From UBA3537 sp964219345 (lineage in GTDB: Bacteria; Bacteroidota; Bacteroidia; Flavobacteriales; Flavobacteriaceae), in contig CAXPPN010000015.1 in assembly GCA_964219345.1 (NCBI GenBank), forward strand, positions 1 to 55,702: a stretch of DNA of 55,702 bases. Reading direction: 5' to 3'. How positions within the stretch are numbered: position 1 is the first letter of the stretch; each line of letters starts with the position of its first letter. The notes under the pieces were generated by a model that was not told where the DNA came from, did not search any database, and worked only from the letters and a program-made list of their open reading frames with translations. This document shows, in pieces, positions 25,004-33,721 of the stretch. A program made the position numbers and the translations under genes.

Positions 25004-28000
25004 ATGAGCGCATTATTTCCAGAGTACAAAGGATTAAACTTACCAAATGTAGCAGAAGAACTGCTAGATTACTGGAAAGAGCACCATATTTTTGAGGAAA
25101 GTATCACTTCAAGAGATGGACAAACGCCTTATGTTTTTTTTGAAGGCCCTCCATCTGCAAATGGTTTACCAGGCGTACATCATGTTTTGGCGCGAGCCAT
25201 AAAAGATATTTTTCCAAGATACAAAACCATGAAAGGCTTTCAGGTTAAGCGAAAAGCAGGCTGGGACACACACGGTCTTCCTATTGAACTTGGCGTTGAA
25301 AAAGAGCTTGGAATCACCAAAGAAGATATTGGAAAAACTATTTCAGTAGAAGACTATAATGCTGCGTGTAGAAAAGCCGTTATGCGCTATACTGATGTTT
25401 GGAACGACCTTACCGAAAAAATGGGCTATTGGGTCAATATGGACGATCCCTATGTTACGTATGACTCAAAATATATGGAAAGTGTGTGGTGGTTACTCAA
25501 ACAGATTTACAATAAAAAGTTATTGTATAAAGGCTATACAATACAACCATATTCGCCAAAGGCAGGAACGGGTTTGAGTTCACATGAATTAAATCAACCA
25601 GGAACCTATCAAGACGTAACAGATACTACTGTGGTGGCTCAGTTTCAAGCTGTTCAAGACTCTTTACCAGAATTTTTACAAAATGAAGGTGCAATTCACT
25701 TTTTGGCATGGACTACAACGCCTTGGACTTTGCCAAGTAATACTGCACTTACCGTAGGCCCAAAAATTGAATATGTTCTTGTAAAAACCTTTAATCAATA
25801 TACATTTGAACCTGTTAATGTTGTTTTAGCAAAAGCATTAATTGGAAAACAATTCTCTGGGAAGTTTCAACTTGTTGAAACAATTCAAGAATTAGACAAC
25901 TTCAAAAAAGACGATAAAAATATTCCATTTTTTGTTCAAAAATCATTTGTTGGTATCGATTTAGTTGGAATAAAATATGAGCAACTGCTTCAATATGCTT
26001 TGCCAAATGATCATCCAGAAAATGCATTTCGAGTTATTACAGGAGATTTTGTAACAACAGAAGATGGAACAGGAATTGTACATACTGCACCAACTTTTGG
26101 TGCCGATGATGCTATTGCCGCCAAGCAAGCAATGCCGGAAGTTCCACCACTTTTAGTAAAAGATGAAGACGACAACTTGGTCCCATTGGTTGATTTTCAG
26201 GGGCGTTTTCGAAAAGAAGTTTCAGACTTTGCAGGGCGTTATGTAAAAAATGAATACTATCCCGATGGAGAAGCACCAGAGAAATCTGTAGATGTGGAGC
26301 TAGCCATTAAACTTAAAATTGAAAATAAAGCCTTTAAGGTTGAAAAATACAAACACAGCTATCCAAACTGTTGGCGTACCGACAAACCTATTTTGTACTA
26401 CCCACTAGACTCATGGTTTATAAAAATTAGTGATGTTAAAGAGCGCATGTTTGAGCTGAATCAAAGCATAAATTGGAAACCAAAAAGTACAGGAGAAGGA
26501 CGTTTTGGGAATTGGCTTGCCAATGCCAATGACTGGAACTTATCGCGATCGCGCTACTGGGGTATTCCACTACCGATTTGGCGTACAGAAGACGGAAAAG
26601 AAGAAATTTGTATTGGTTCAGTTGAAGAATTAAAGTTAGAAATTCAAAAATCTGTTGATGCAGGATTAATGACAAAAGATATTTTTGAAGATTTTGTAGT
26701 TGGAGATTTTTCAGATGAAAATTATTTAAAAATAGATTTACACAAAAATATTGTTGATGCTATTGTATTAGTTTCTTCAACAGGGACCCCTATGCATCGC
26801 GAAAGTGATCTTATTGACGTATGGTTTGACTCTGGAAGTATGCCCTACGCACAATGGCATTATCCTTTTGAAAATAAAGAGCTTATAGATCAAAATAAGG
26901 CATTTCCAGCAGATTTTATTGCAGAAGGGGTAGATCAAACACGAGGATGGTTTTATACACTTCATGCCATTGGAACAATGGTTTTTGACTCTGTAGCCTA
27001 CAAGAATGTAGTTTCCAACGGCTTAGTATTAGATAAAAATGGACAAAAAATGTCCAAACGCCTGGGGAATGCCACTGACCCTTTCGAGACCTTAGCCACT
27101 TATGGTCCAGATGCCACACGTTGGTATATGATTAGTAATGCTAATCCTTGGGATAATTTAAAATTTGACATTGAAGGAATTGAGGAAGTTAAACGTAAGT
27201 TTTTTGGTACTTTGTACAATACCTATTCTTTCTTTACACTTTATGCAAATATTGATAAATTTAATTATTCTGAGGCTGATATTAGTTTTGAAAAACGACC
27301 AGAAATTGACCGTTGGATTTTATCAGAGCTCAATACATTAATCACAAAAGTGGATAATTATTATGCTGATTATGAGTCCACTAAGGCCGCAAGAGTCATT
27401 TCAGAATTCACACAAGAGTTGTTGAGTAATTGGTATGTACGCTTAAGTAGAAGACGATTTTGGAAAGGCGATTATCAAGTCGATAAAATTTCAGCATACC
27501 AAACGTTGTATACCTGTATGCTTACCATTGCAAAGTTGGGTGCACCTATTGCACCATTCTTTATGGATCGTCTTTATTTAGATCTTGTAAAACATACTAA
27601 AAAAGAACCTTACAAAAGTGTTCACTTAGCAGAATTTCCTAAAGCCAACCCAGAGTTAATTGATAAAACATTGGAGCATAAAATGGCACAAGCACAATTA
27701 ATTTCTTCTTTGGTGCTATCGCTCAGAGCAAAAGAAAAAATAAAAGTACGACAGCCACTGCAAAAAATTATGATTCCAGTTTCATCACCAGAACAAAAAG
27801 AAGAAATTTTGGCCATATCAGATCTTGTTAAACACGAGGTAAATGTGAAAGAAATTGAACTTTTGGAAGACGCGTCAGATATTTTAGTAAAACAGATTAA
27901 ACCAAATTTTAAGGTGTTAGGGCCAAGATTTGGAAAGGATATGAGGGTTGTAGCTACAGCAATTCAGAACCTTGATGCTAATGGTATAAAAGAAATTGAA

Positions 28001-28411
28001 AAACAAGGAAGTTTGGATATTGAAATTAATGGAAAAATTAGTAAATTGACCCTCAATGATGTTGAAATTACATCACAAGATATTGAAGGATGGTTAGTGG
28101 CCAATCAAGGTGCGATGACCGTGGCATTGGATGTCACCATTTCAGAGTCATTAAAGGAGGAAGGGATTGCTCGTGAACTTGTGAATCGTATTCAAAATTT
28201 TAGAAAAGATTCAGGGTTTGAAGTAACAGATAATATTGATGTTTTTCTTCTTCACCATGAAAATATGCACAAAGCCATTCAAAATAATTTAGATTATATA
28301 AAATTAGAAACTTTAACAAAAACATTATATGAAGTAAATCAACTTGATAAGGGAATTGAAATAAATTTTGATGATATTTCTACCAAGTTATTTATTCAAC
28401 AACACTCATAA
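25004..28411 (+). CDS. ileS: Isoleucyl-tRNA synthetase, type 2-like
   Basis: This class I synthetase charges tRNA-Ile and edits misactivated valine. The 1135-residue protein is about 200 residues longer than the E. coli enzyme. The HIGH-equivalent region reads PSANGLPGVHH (50-60) rather than the HIGH form, and the KMSKS loop reads KMSKR (682-686). The eukaryote-like form of these motifs, the length and the absence of a C-terminal zinc-finger cysteine cluster place it with type 2 IleS. The editing domain spans about 200-430 (LAWTTTPWTLPSNTALTVG). It heads an ileS, DksA-like, lspA operon. Confidence 0.97.
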   Translation: MSALFPEYKGLNLPNVAEELLDYWKEHHIFEESITSRDGQTPYVFFEGPPSANGLPGVHHVLARAIKDIFPRYKTMKGFQVKRKAGWDTHGLPIELGVEKELGITKEDIGKTISVEDYNAACRKAVMRYTDVWNDLTEKMGYWVNMDDPYVTYDSKYMESVWWLLKQIYNKKLLYKGYTIQPYSPKAGTGLSSHELNQPGTYQDVTDTTVVAQFQAVQDSLPEFLQNEGAIHFLAWTTTPWTLPSNTALTVGPKIEYVLVKTFNQYTFEPVNVVLAKALIGKQFSGKFQLVETIQELDNFKKDDKNIPFFVQKSFVGIDLVGIKYEQLLQYALPNDHPENAFRVITGDFVTTEDGTGIVHTAPTFGADDAIAAKQAMPEVPPLLVKDEDDNLVPLVDFQGRFRKEVSDFAGRYVKNEYYPDGEAPEKSVDVELAIKLKIENKAFKVEKYKHSYPNCWRTDKPILYYPLDSWFIKISDVKERMFELNQSINWKPKSTGEGRFGNWLANANDWNLSRSRYWGIPLPIWRTEDGKEEICIGSVEELKLEIQKSVDAGLMTKDIFEDFVVGDFSDENYLKIDLHKNIVDAIVLVSSTGTPMHRESDLIDVWFDSGSMPYAQWHYPFENKELIDQNKAFPADFIAEGVDQTRGWFYTLHAIGTMVFDSVAYKNVVSNGLVLDKNGQKMSKRLGNATDPFETLATYGPDATRWYMISNANPWDNLKFDIEGIEEVKRKFFGTLYNTYSFFTLYANIDKFNYSEADISFEKRPEIDRWILSELNTLITKVDNYYADYESTKAARVISEFTQELLSNWYVRLSRRRFWKGDYQVDKISAYQTLYTCMLTIAKLGAPIAPFFMDRLYLDLVKHTKKEPYKSVHLAEFPKANPELIDKTLEHKMAQAQLISSLVLSLRAKEKIKVRQPLQKIMIPVSSPEQKEEILAISDLVKHEVNVKEIELLEDASDILVKQIKPNFKVLGPRFGKDMRVVATAIQNLDANGIKEIEKQGSLDIEINGKISKLTLNDVEITSQDIEGWLVANQGAMTVALDVTISESLKEEGIARELVNRIQNFRKDSGFEVTDNIDVFLLHHENMHKAIQNNLDYIKLETLTKTLYEVNQLDKGIEINFDDISTKLFIQQHS

Positions 28412-28416
28412 AAACG

Positions 28417-28800
28417 ATGTCTATGGAAACAACCAACCGATACTCAGACAAAGATTTAGAAGAATTCAAAGCATTGATTCACCAAAAGATTGAAAAGGCA
28501 CAACATGATTTGGAACTTATAAAAAGTGCCTACATGAACGACTTAAATAATGGTACAGAAGATACTTCTCCAACATTTAAAGCATTTGATGAAGGTAGTC
28601 AGGTGATGAGTAAAGAGTCTAATGCACAGCTTGCAATTCGTCAAGAGAAATTCATTAGAGACCTGAAAAACGCACTTATTAGAATCCAAAACAAAACCTA
28701 TGGTGTATGTAGAGTTACAGGGAAATTAATAAATAAAAAACGATTAGAACTTGTACCTCATGCTACTCTAAGTATTGAAGCAAAAAACATGCAAAAATAG
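28417..28800 (+). CDS. DksA/TraR-family protein lacking the zinc-finger cysteines
   Basis: DksA/TraR proteins insert a coiled-coil into the RNA polymerase secondary channel to modulate transcription, usually with ppGpp. This 127-residue protein has an N-terminal helical hairpin (about 8-90) with an acidic tip region (NNGTEDTSP), then the zinc-finger fold region YGVCRVTGKLINKKRL...VPHATLSIEAKN. Of the four canonical zinc cysteines only C98 remains; the others are Thr, Ser and Ala/Lys-type residues. The start can be ATG 28417 or 28423. It begins 5 bases after the ileS stop and ends 1 base before lspA, so it is translationally coupled to both. Confidence 0.88.
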   Translation: MSMETTNRYSDKDLEEFKALIHQKIEKAQHDLELIKSAYMNDLNNGTEDTSPTFKAFDEGSQVMSKESNAQLAIRQEKFIRDLKNALIRIQNKTYGVCRVTGKLINKKRLELVPHATLSIEAKNMQK

Positions 28801-28801
28801 G

Positions 28802-29455
28802 ATGTCTAAAAAGCATGTCTTTTATCTTATTTTATCTGTTTTATTTTTTGATCAACTTTCCAAGTTTTATGTAAAAACCCATTTTGAACTAGGTCAGGAG
28901 TGGGTTGTTCTCAGCTGGTTCAAAATTCTTTTTATAGAGAATGATGGTATGGCTTGGGGGGCAAAACTTAGTGATATCTTCTCTTTCATATCAGATGAAT
29001 CTGCAAAATTATTTCTAACACTATTTAGATTAGTTGCCGTTTTAGGGATTGGTTATTGGCTTTTCGATTCTATAAAAAAACACGCCTCTAAGTTACTGAC
29101 TTGCGCTATTGCACTCATTTTTTCTGGTGCATTTGGCAACATCATTGATTCTGTTTTTTATGGTATGATTTTTAATCACAGTTATGGTCAAAAAGCTGCA
29201 ATTTTTGCAGAAAACAACTATAGCGGATTATTTTATGGAAAAGTTGTAGACATGTTACATTTTCCATTATTTTCTGGCTATTTTCCAAACTGGATGCCTT
29301 TTATTGGAGGGGATTATTTTACATTTTTCAATCCAGTTTTTAATATTGCCGATATTGCAATTAGCACTGGTGTTGGACTTCTTTTGTTATATAATAGTAA
29401 GAACGCCACTTCCAAACATACTCTTACTCAAAATGATAAATCCGATTTGGAGTAA
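28802..29455 (+). CDS. lspA: Lipoprotein signal peptidase (signal peptidase II)
   Basis: LspA cleaves signal peptides from diacylglyceryl-modified prolipoproteins in the inner membrane. ATG 28802 is used because the frame's earlier ATG (28775) lies inside the DksA-like gene. The 217-residue protein has four TM segments and the signature pairs IENDGMAWG, FGNIIDSVFYG and FNIADIAIS; the catalytic aspartates are likely D150 (KVVD) and D184 (NIAD). It is longer than the approximately 160-residue proteobacterial enzyme because of extra sequence around residues 121-178, usual in Bacteroidota. Several lipoproteins in the window would be substrates. Its 3' end overlaps the convergent cyclo-ligase gene by 32 bases. 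Confidence 0.95.
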   Translation: MSKKHVFYLILSVLFFDQLSKFYVKTHFELGQEWVVLSWFKILFIENDGMAWGAKLSDIFSFISDESAKLFLTLFRLVAVLGIGYWLFDSIKKHASKLLTCAIALIFSGAFGNIIDSVFYGMIFNHSYGQKAAIFAENNYSGLFYGKVVDMLHFPLFSGYFPNWMPFIGGDYFTFFNPVFNIADIAISTGVGLLLLYNSKNATSKHTLTQNDKSDLE

Positions 29456-29987
29456 TACAATAATTCATAGGGATATCATAAGCTTTATGGTCATCTATTT
29501 TAGCTTCAGCTTCAAAAAAAGAAAGTCCTATTTTGATTGCATTTGGACAGTTTTTTAAAAAGGTATCATAAAATCCTTTTCCATAGCCAACTCGATGTCC
29601 TTTTTCATCAAAAACCAATAAAGGTATAAATACAACCTCAATTTGATTGTCTTGAATTTGCACACCGCTTTCAGGTTCTGGAATACTCCAAATATTAGGT
29701 TTAATTACAGTATTGTCGGTGAGTAAAAAGTGAGTCATTTTTCCTGTTGAAATATTGCTTTTTGGAATGACTACATTTTTATCTTTTCCAAACAAAATAC
29801 TTATTAGTGGTTCTGTCTCTATTTCTTTTAAGTGTTTGATTGTCAAAAAGATATGATAAAAACTAGCGTCCCAAATGGGAAGTTTCAGTGCTTGATTTGC
29901 AATTTGTAAGCTCAAATTTTCAATGGTAGATTGATTTAAAGTTTTACGCTTTTGCTTGTAGGTTGATCTAAGGTCTTTTTTATTCAT
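29424..29987 (-). CDS. 5-formyltetrahydrofolate cyclo-ligase
   Basis: This enzyme converts 5-formyl-THF to 5,10-methenyl-THF using ATP, returning stored folate to one-carbon metabolism. The 187-residue protein has the family's basic N-terminus (MNKKDLRSTYKQKRKTL, ATP/phosphate contacts) and the C-terminal signature VGYGKGFYDTFL. Length is standard. Its ATG overlaps the end of the upstream AstE-like gene by 4 bases (29984-29987), indicating translational coupling in a minus-strand rimK, astE-like, cyclo-ligase operon. Confidence 0.94.
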   Translation of the reverse strand: MNKKDLRSTYKQKRKTLNQSTIENLSLQIANQALKLPIWDASFYHIFLTIKHLKEIETEPLISILFGKDKNVVIPKSNISTGKMTHFLLTDNTVIKPNIWSIPEPESGVQIQDNQIEVVFIPLLVFDEKGHRVGYGKGFYDTFLKNCPNAIKIGLSFFEAEAKIDDHKAYDIPMNYCITPNRIYHFE

Positions 29988-30955
29988 AAATTATATTTTG
30001 TGGAACATCGAAAAAGGGCATCACCTTTATATACAATAGGGGCTTCATTGATATTTAAAATATAACCTTCACAGTCTGCTTTGACTGATTGATTAAATTT
30101 TCCATAAGCATCAGTTATATAACCCAAAATAGTGTCTTTTTCCACTTTAGAATTGAGTTTTATAGTGGCCCGAAACATCCCGGAAGATTTGGCTCTAATC
30201 CATTTACTTTCTTCAATAAAAATTATTTCTTTTTTAGGTAAAGTTACCTTAAATTTTGATCCCAACATTCCAAGATGATTTAAAATTCGCTTGGCTCCAT
30301 TGACTCCCGTATTGGTAACTTGCGCATCAATATGATAAGATTTTCCACCTTCAAAAAGTAAAATAGGAATCTTATGCTTATCACAAGCACTACGGAATGA
30401 TTTCGGGATTTTTTTAGAATAAATCACAAATGGCGCACCATAGGCCTTGGCCCATTTTTTGAGTTTAGGTGCTTTGTTAACGATTCTAATCTGAGGCGCA
30501 TTGAAACGTCCTGCACCGCCTGTATGATGATCAATAATAAAATCGACTTGTGGTATAATTTCGTGCATGAGTTTATAGGCCACTTGACTCGCCAATGATC
30601 CTGATTTAGAACCTGGGAATACACGATTTAAATCACGTCCATCGGGGAGCTCGCGAGTTTTATTGAGAAATCCAAAAATATTTAAAACAGGAATACAAAT
30701 TATAGTGCCTTTTTTTGGTTTATTAATTCCTTTTGCAATCAATTGTCGAACAATTTCTACACCATTCACTTCGTCTCCGTGAATACCTGCTGTAAATAAA
30801 ACGACAGGCCCTGGTTTTTTGGAACGATTGATAATTACTGGAACATCCACTCTGGTTCGAGTGTGTAGTTTTGCGACGTGAAAATTAATTTCTCGTGATT
30901 TGCCAAGAGCAATGTCTTCGCCAAGAATATTTAATATAGAATTATTATTAGTCAT
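29984..30955 (-). CDS. Succinylglutamate desuccinylase/aspartoacylase-family zinc hydrolase (M14-like)
   Basis: A 323-residue zinc-dependent amide hydrolase of the AstE/AspA family. Ligand motifs are GIHGDEVNG (H59, E62) and DHHTGGAGR (H143/H144 region), with the catalytic Glu probably E202 in LLFEGG. A biotin-lipoyl-like beta domain at the C-terminus (about 245-320; RATIKLNSKVEKDTILGYI) fits this subfamily. No arginine-succinyltransferase pathway genes are nearby, so true AstE function is unlikely. Its start overlaps the rimK stop (TAATG). That pairing suggests it acts on glutamyl-modified peptides or another RimK product, which is inference. Confidence 0.9.
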   Translation of the reverse strand: MTNNNSILNILGEDIALGKSREINFHVAKLHTRTRVDVPVIINRSKKPGPVVLFTAGIHGDEVNGVEIVRQLIAKGINKPKKGTIICIPVLNIFGFLNKTRELPDGRDLNRVFPGSKSGSLASQVAYKLMHEIIPQVDFIIDHHTGGAGRFNAPQIRIVNKAPKLKKWAKAYGAPFVIYSKKIPKSFRSACDKHKIPILLFEGGKSYHIDAQVTNTGVNGAKRILNHLGMLGSKFKVTLPKKEIIFIEESKWIRAKSSGMFRATIKLNSKVEKDTILGYITDAYGKFNQSVKADCEGYILNINEAPIVYKGDALFRCSTKYNL

Positions 30956-31830
30956 TAACGTCTATTTCTTTCAATGAAAGTTATAATAGCTTTTGCAATA
31001 TTTTTCTTTGAGGCGCCTTCAATCCCTTCAAGACCTGGTGTAGAATTGATTTCCATAATTAATGGTCCACGGTTTGATTGCAAAATATCTACCCCACAAA
31101 CAGGGAGTTTGAGTTGCCGCGCAGATTTAATGGCAATTTTAAGTTCTGGCTCGGACATGCGATAGTACTCAAATGTACCACCACGATGCAAATTTGATCT
31201 AAATTCTCCTTCTTTTCCCTTGCGTTTCATGGCTCCGATCACTTGACCATCAACAATAAAAGCACGAATATCAACCCCTTTTGCCTCAGCAATATATTCT
31301 TGAACCAACGCCCTTGCTTGTAGTCCATTAAAAGCTTCTAAAACAGATTCCGCAGCATTTTTGCTTTCTGCTAATACAACCCCAAGACCTTGAGTTCCTT
31401 CTAATAATTTGATAACCACTGGAGTTCCTCCAACATGTTCTATAACTTCTTCAACATCTTTTGAATAGTTTGTAAATACAGTTTTTGGCATATCAATTCC
31501 ACCTTTTGAAAGGCGTTGAAAACTACGTAGTTTATCTCTAGAACGAATAATAGCATCGGATGAAACTGTGGAAAATACATTCATCATTTCAAATTGTCGC
31601 ACTACTGCACAGCCATAAAAAGTAACTGATGCTCCAATTCTTGGAATAATAGCATCAACATAATCAAGATATTTGCCCTTGTAATAGACTGTTGGTTTTT
31701 CTTTTTCAATAATTAAATCACAGCTCAAAGGATCAATAACTTCTACATCATGGCCTCTGTTTTCGGCCTCTTCAATAAGTCTTCTTGTTGAGTATAAATT
31801 TTTGTTCCGTGATAAGATAACAATATTCAT
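30955..31830 (-). CDS. rimK: RimK, ATP-grasp glutamate ligase
   Basis: RimK-family ATP-grasp enzymes ligate glutamate to the C-terminus of ribosomal protein S6 or make poly-glutamate. The 291 residues contain an N-terminal pre-ATP-grasp domain (MNIVILSRNKNLYSTRRLIEEAEN), the ATP-binding segment TPVVIKLLEGTQGLGVVLAE, the metal/ATP site VCGVDILQSNRGPLIMEINS and a C-terminal TPGLEGIE motif typical of RimK. Length equals that of E. coli RimK (about 300). It is the first gene of the minus-strand operon and is divergent from uvrC. Confidence 0.94.
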   Translation of the reverse strand: MNIVILSRNKNLYSTRRLIEEAENRGHDVEVIDPLSCDLIIEKEKPTVYYKGKYLDYVDAIIPRIGASVTFYGCAVVRQFEMMNVFSTVSSDAIIRSRDKLRSFQRLSKGGIDMPKTVFTNYSKDVEEVIEHVGGTPVVIKLLEGTQGLGVVLAESKNAAESVLEAFNGLQARALVQEYIAEAKGVDIRAFIVDGQVIGAMKRKGKEGEFRSNLHRGGTFEYYRMSEPELKIAIKSARQLKLPVCGVDILQSNRGPLIMEINSTPGLEGIEGASKKNIAKAIITFIERNRR

Positions 31831-31905
31831 AGCAAAAATTATAGCTAATTTTCAAGCAATATACTAAAAAACTATAATGGATTTTTACAATACTAGGAAT
31901 TAATC

Positions 31906-31913
31906 TACCTTTG
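31906..31913 (+). promoter_or_regulatory. Putative -7 element (TACCTTTG) for uvrC
   Basis: Match to TAnnTTTG ending 5 bases before the uvrC ATG, again predicting a leaderless or nearly leaderless mRNA. The purine run GGAAAG just before the ATG is too close for a standard ribosome-binding site. No clear -33 TTG. Confidence 0.4.
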
Positions 31914-31918
31914 GAAAG

Positions 31919-33721
31919 ATGTCATCTTCAAGATTAGAAATACAACTAAAAACACTTCCGAGTACGCCCGGAGTGTATCAATTTTTTGATACAAAGGGTG
32001 CTGTGATTTATGTTGGGAAAGCCAAAAATTTAAAACATCGAGTGCGTTCGTATTTTAATAAAGTTCATGATTATGGCAAAACAAATGTTTTAGTAAAGAA
32101 AATTCATGATATAAAACACATTGTTGTTGCTACCGAAACGGATGCTTTGTTGCTTGAAAATAACCTTATAAAAAAATATCAACCACGTTATAATGTTCTC
32201 CTAAAAGACGATAAGTCATACCCATGGATTTGTATAAAAAAAGAGCGCTTTCCACGAGTTTTTCAAACACGACGCGTCATAAAAGATGGATCGGAATATT
32301 TTGGCCCATATACTAGTATCAAAACAGTTTCAACGCTTTTAGATTTGATAAAAGGGCTTTTCCCAATCCGCACCTGCAATTATGATTTGTCTGAAGAAAA
32401 AATCAAAAATCAAAAATATAAAGTATGTTTGGAGTATCATTTAGGCAATTGTAGAGGGGCCTGTGAGGCAAAAGAAACCGAACAAATATATTTGGAAAAT
32501 ATTGCTGCTATTCGTGATATTTTAAAAGGAAATTTCAAAAACTCTTTATCGCTTTTCAAAAGTCAAATGCAAGATTTAGCAGCAAATTTACAGTTTGAAG
32601 ATGCACAAGTTTTGAAAGAAAAAATTACTATTTTAGAAAATTATCAATCAAAATCTACAATTGTAAATCCTAAAATTAGCGATGTTGAAGTTTACTCAAT
32701 TGTTAGTGATGAAAGCTATGCCTATGTGAATTTTCTTCAATTGTCTTATGGGGCAATCATTAGAGCACATACAATGGAAATCAAAAAGAAACTTCAAGAA
32801 AGTGATGTTGAATTATTGGAATTGGCAATCACAGAGTTGAGACAGCGTTTTCAACTCCTTTCAAAAGAAATTTATGTGCCATTTCAAGTTGAGCTAGGTG
32901 AGGCCGTTAAAATTACAATTCCAAAAGTTGGCGATAAAAAGCAGTTATTGGATTTGTCTTTGCGTAATGCTAAATATTACAGATTGGAGCAATTGAAACA
33001 GGTTAAAATAACTGATCCAGATCGTCATGTAAAACGTATTATGGCACAAATGAAGTCTGATTTGCGGCTTGCAGAACTTCCAACCCATATAGAATGCTTT
33101 GATAATTCTAACATACAAGGCACAAATCCTGTTGCAGCTTGTGTTGTCTTTAAAAATGGTAAACCAAGCAAAAAAGACTACCGTCATTTTAATATCAAAA
33201 CCGTAGAAGGTCCAGATGATTTTGCATCTATGACAGAAGTGGTTTATAGAAGATATAAAAGACTTTTGGACGAAAAACAAGATTTACCACAACTTATCGT
33301 TATAGATGGAGGAAAAGGACAATTGTCTGCTGCGCTAAAAAGTTTAGATGAATTAAACTTACGTGGTAAAATCGCTATTGTTGGCATTGCAAAACGTTTA
33401 GAAGAATTATTTTATCCAAATGATCCAATTCCATTATATTTAGACAAGAAAAGTGAAACATTGAAAATTATTCAACAATTGAGAAATGAGGCTCATCGTT
33501 TTGGGATAGAACATCATCGCAATCGCCGAAGCAAATCGGCATTACACTCAGAGTTGGAATCTATTCCAGGAATTGGAGAAAAAACTAGGGTGCAATTATT
33601 GAAGGCGTTTAAGTCGGCACAAAGGGTGTCTTTTGCCAAATTGGACGAATTAGAACAAATAGTAGGTGTATCTAAGGCTCAAAAAATTTATAAATTTTAT
33701 CATAAAGAAAATGAAATTTAA
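31919..33721 (+). CDS. uvrC: UvrC, excinuclease ABC subunit C
   Basis: UvrC makes both incisions around bulky DNA lesions in nucleotide excision repair. The 600-residue protein has an N-terminal GIY-YIG nuclease (about 12-95; GVY at 18-20 and YVG at 31-33), a cysteine-containing region that may hold an iron-sulfur cluster (YKVCLEYHLGNCRGACEAKE), a UVR UvrB-binding motif (about 215-240), the RNase H-like 5'-incision domain (about 380-535; IECFDNSNIQG, IDGGKGQLSAAL) and C-terminal helix-hairpin-helix motifs (SIPGIGEKTRVQLL). It is complete. The downstream patatin gene overlaps its last 11 bases. Confidence 0.98.
   Translation: MSSSRLEIQLKTLPSTPGVYQFFDTKGAVIYVGKAKNLKHRVRSYFNKVHDYGKTNVLVKKIHDIKHIVVATETDALLLENNLIKKYQPRYNVLLKDDKSYPWICIKKERFPRVFQTRRVIKDGSEYFGPYTSIKTVSTLLDLIKGLFPIRTCNYDLSEEKIKNQKYKVCLEYHLGNCRGACEAKETEQIYLENIAAIRDILKGNFKNSLSLFKSQMQDLAANLQFEDAQVLKEKITILENYQSKSTIVNPKISDVEVYSIVSDESYAYVNFLQLSYGAIIRAHTMEIKKKLQESDVELLELAITELRQRFQLLSKEIYVPFQVELGEAVKITIPKVGDKKQLLDLSLRNAKYYRLEQLKQVKITDPDRHVKRIMAQMKSDLRLAELPTHIECFDNSNIQGTNPVAACVVFKNGKPSKKDYRHFNIKTVEGPDDFASMTEVVYRRYKRLLDEKQDLPQLIVIDGGKGQLSAALKSLDELNLRGKIAIVGIAKRLEELFYPNDPIPLYLDKKSETLKIIQQLRNEAHRFGIEHHRNRRSKSALHSELESIPGIGEKTRVQLLKAFKSAQRVSFAKLDELEQIVGVSKAQKIYKFYHKENEI

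Noticed and set aside
29304..29558. 84-codon plus-strand open frame at the end of lspA
   Set aside because: It overlaps lspA and the cyclo-ligase gene in a different frame, with no start signal or conserved pattern.
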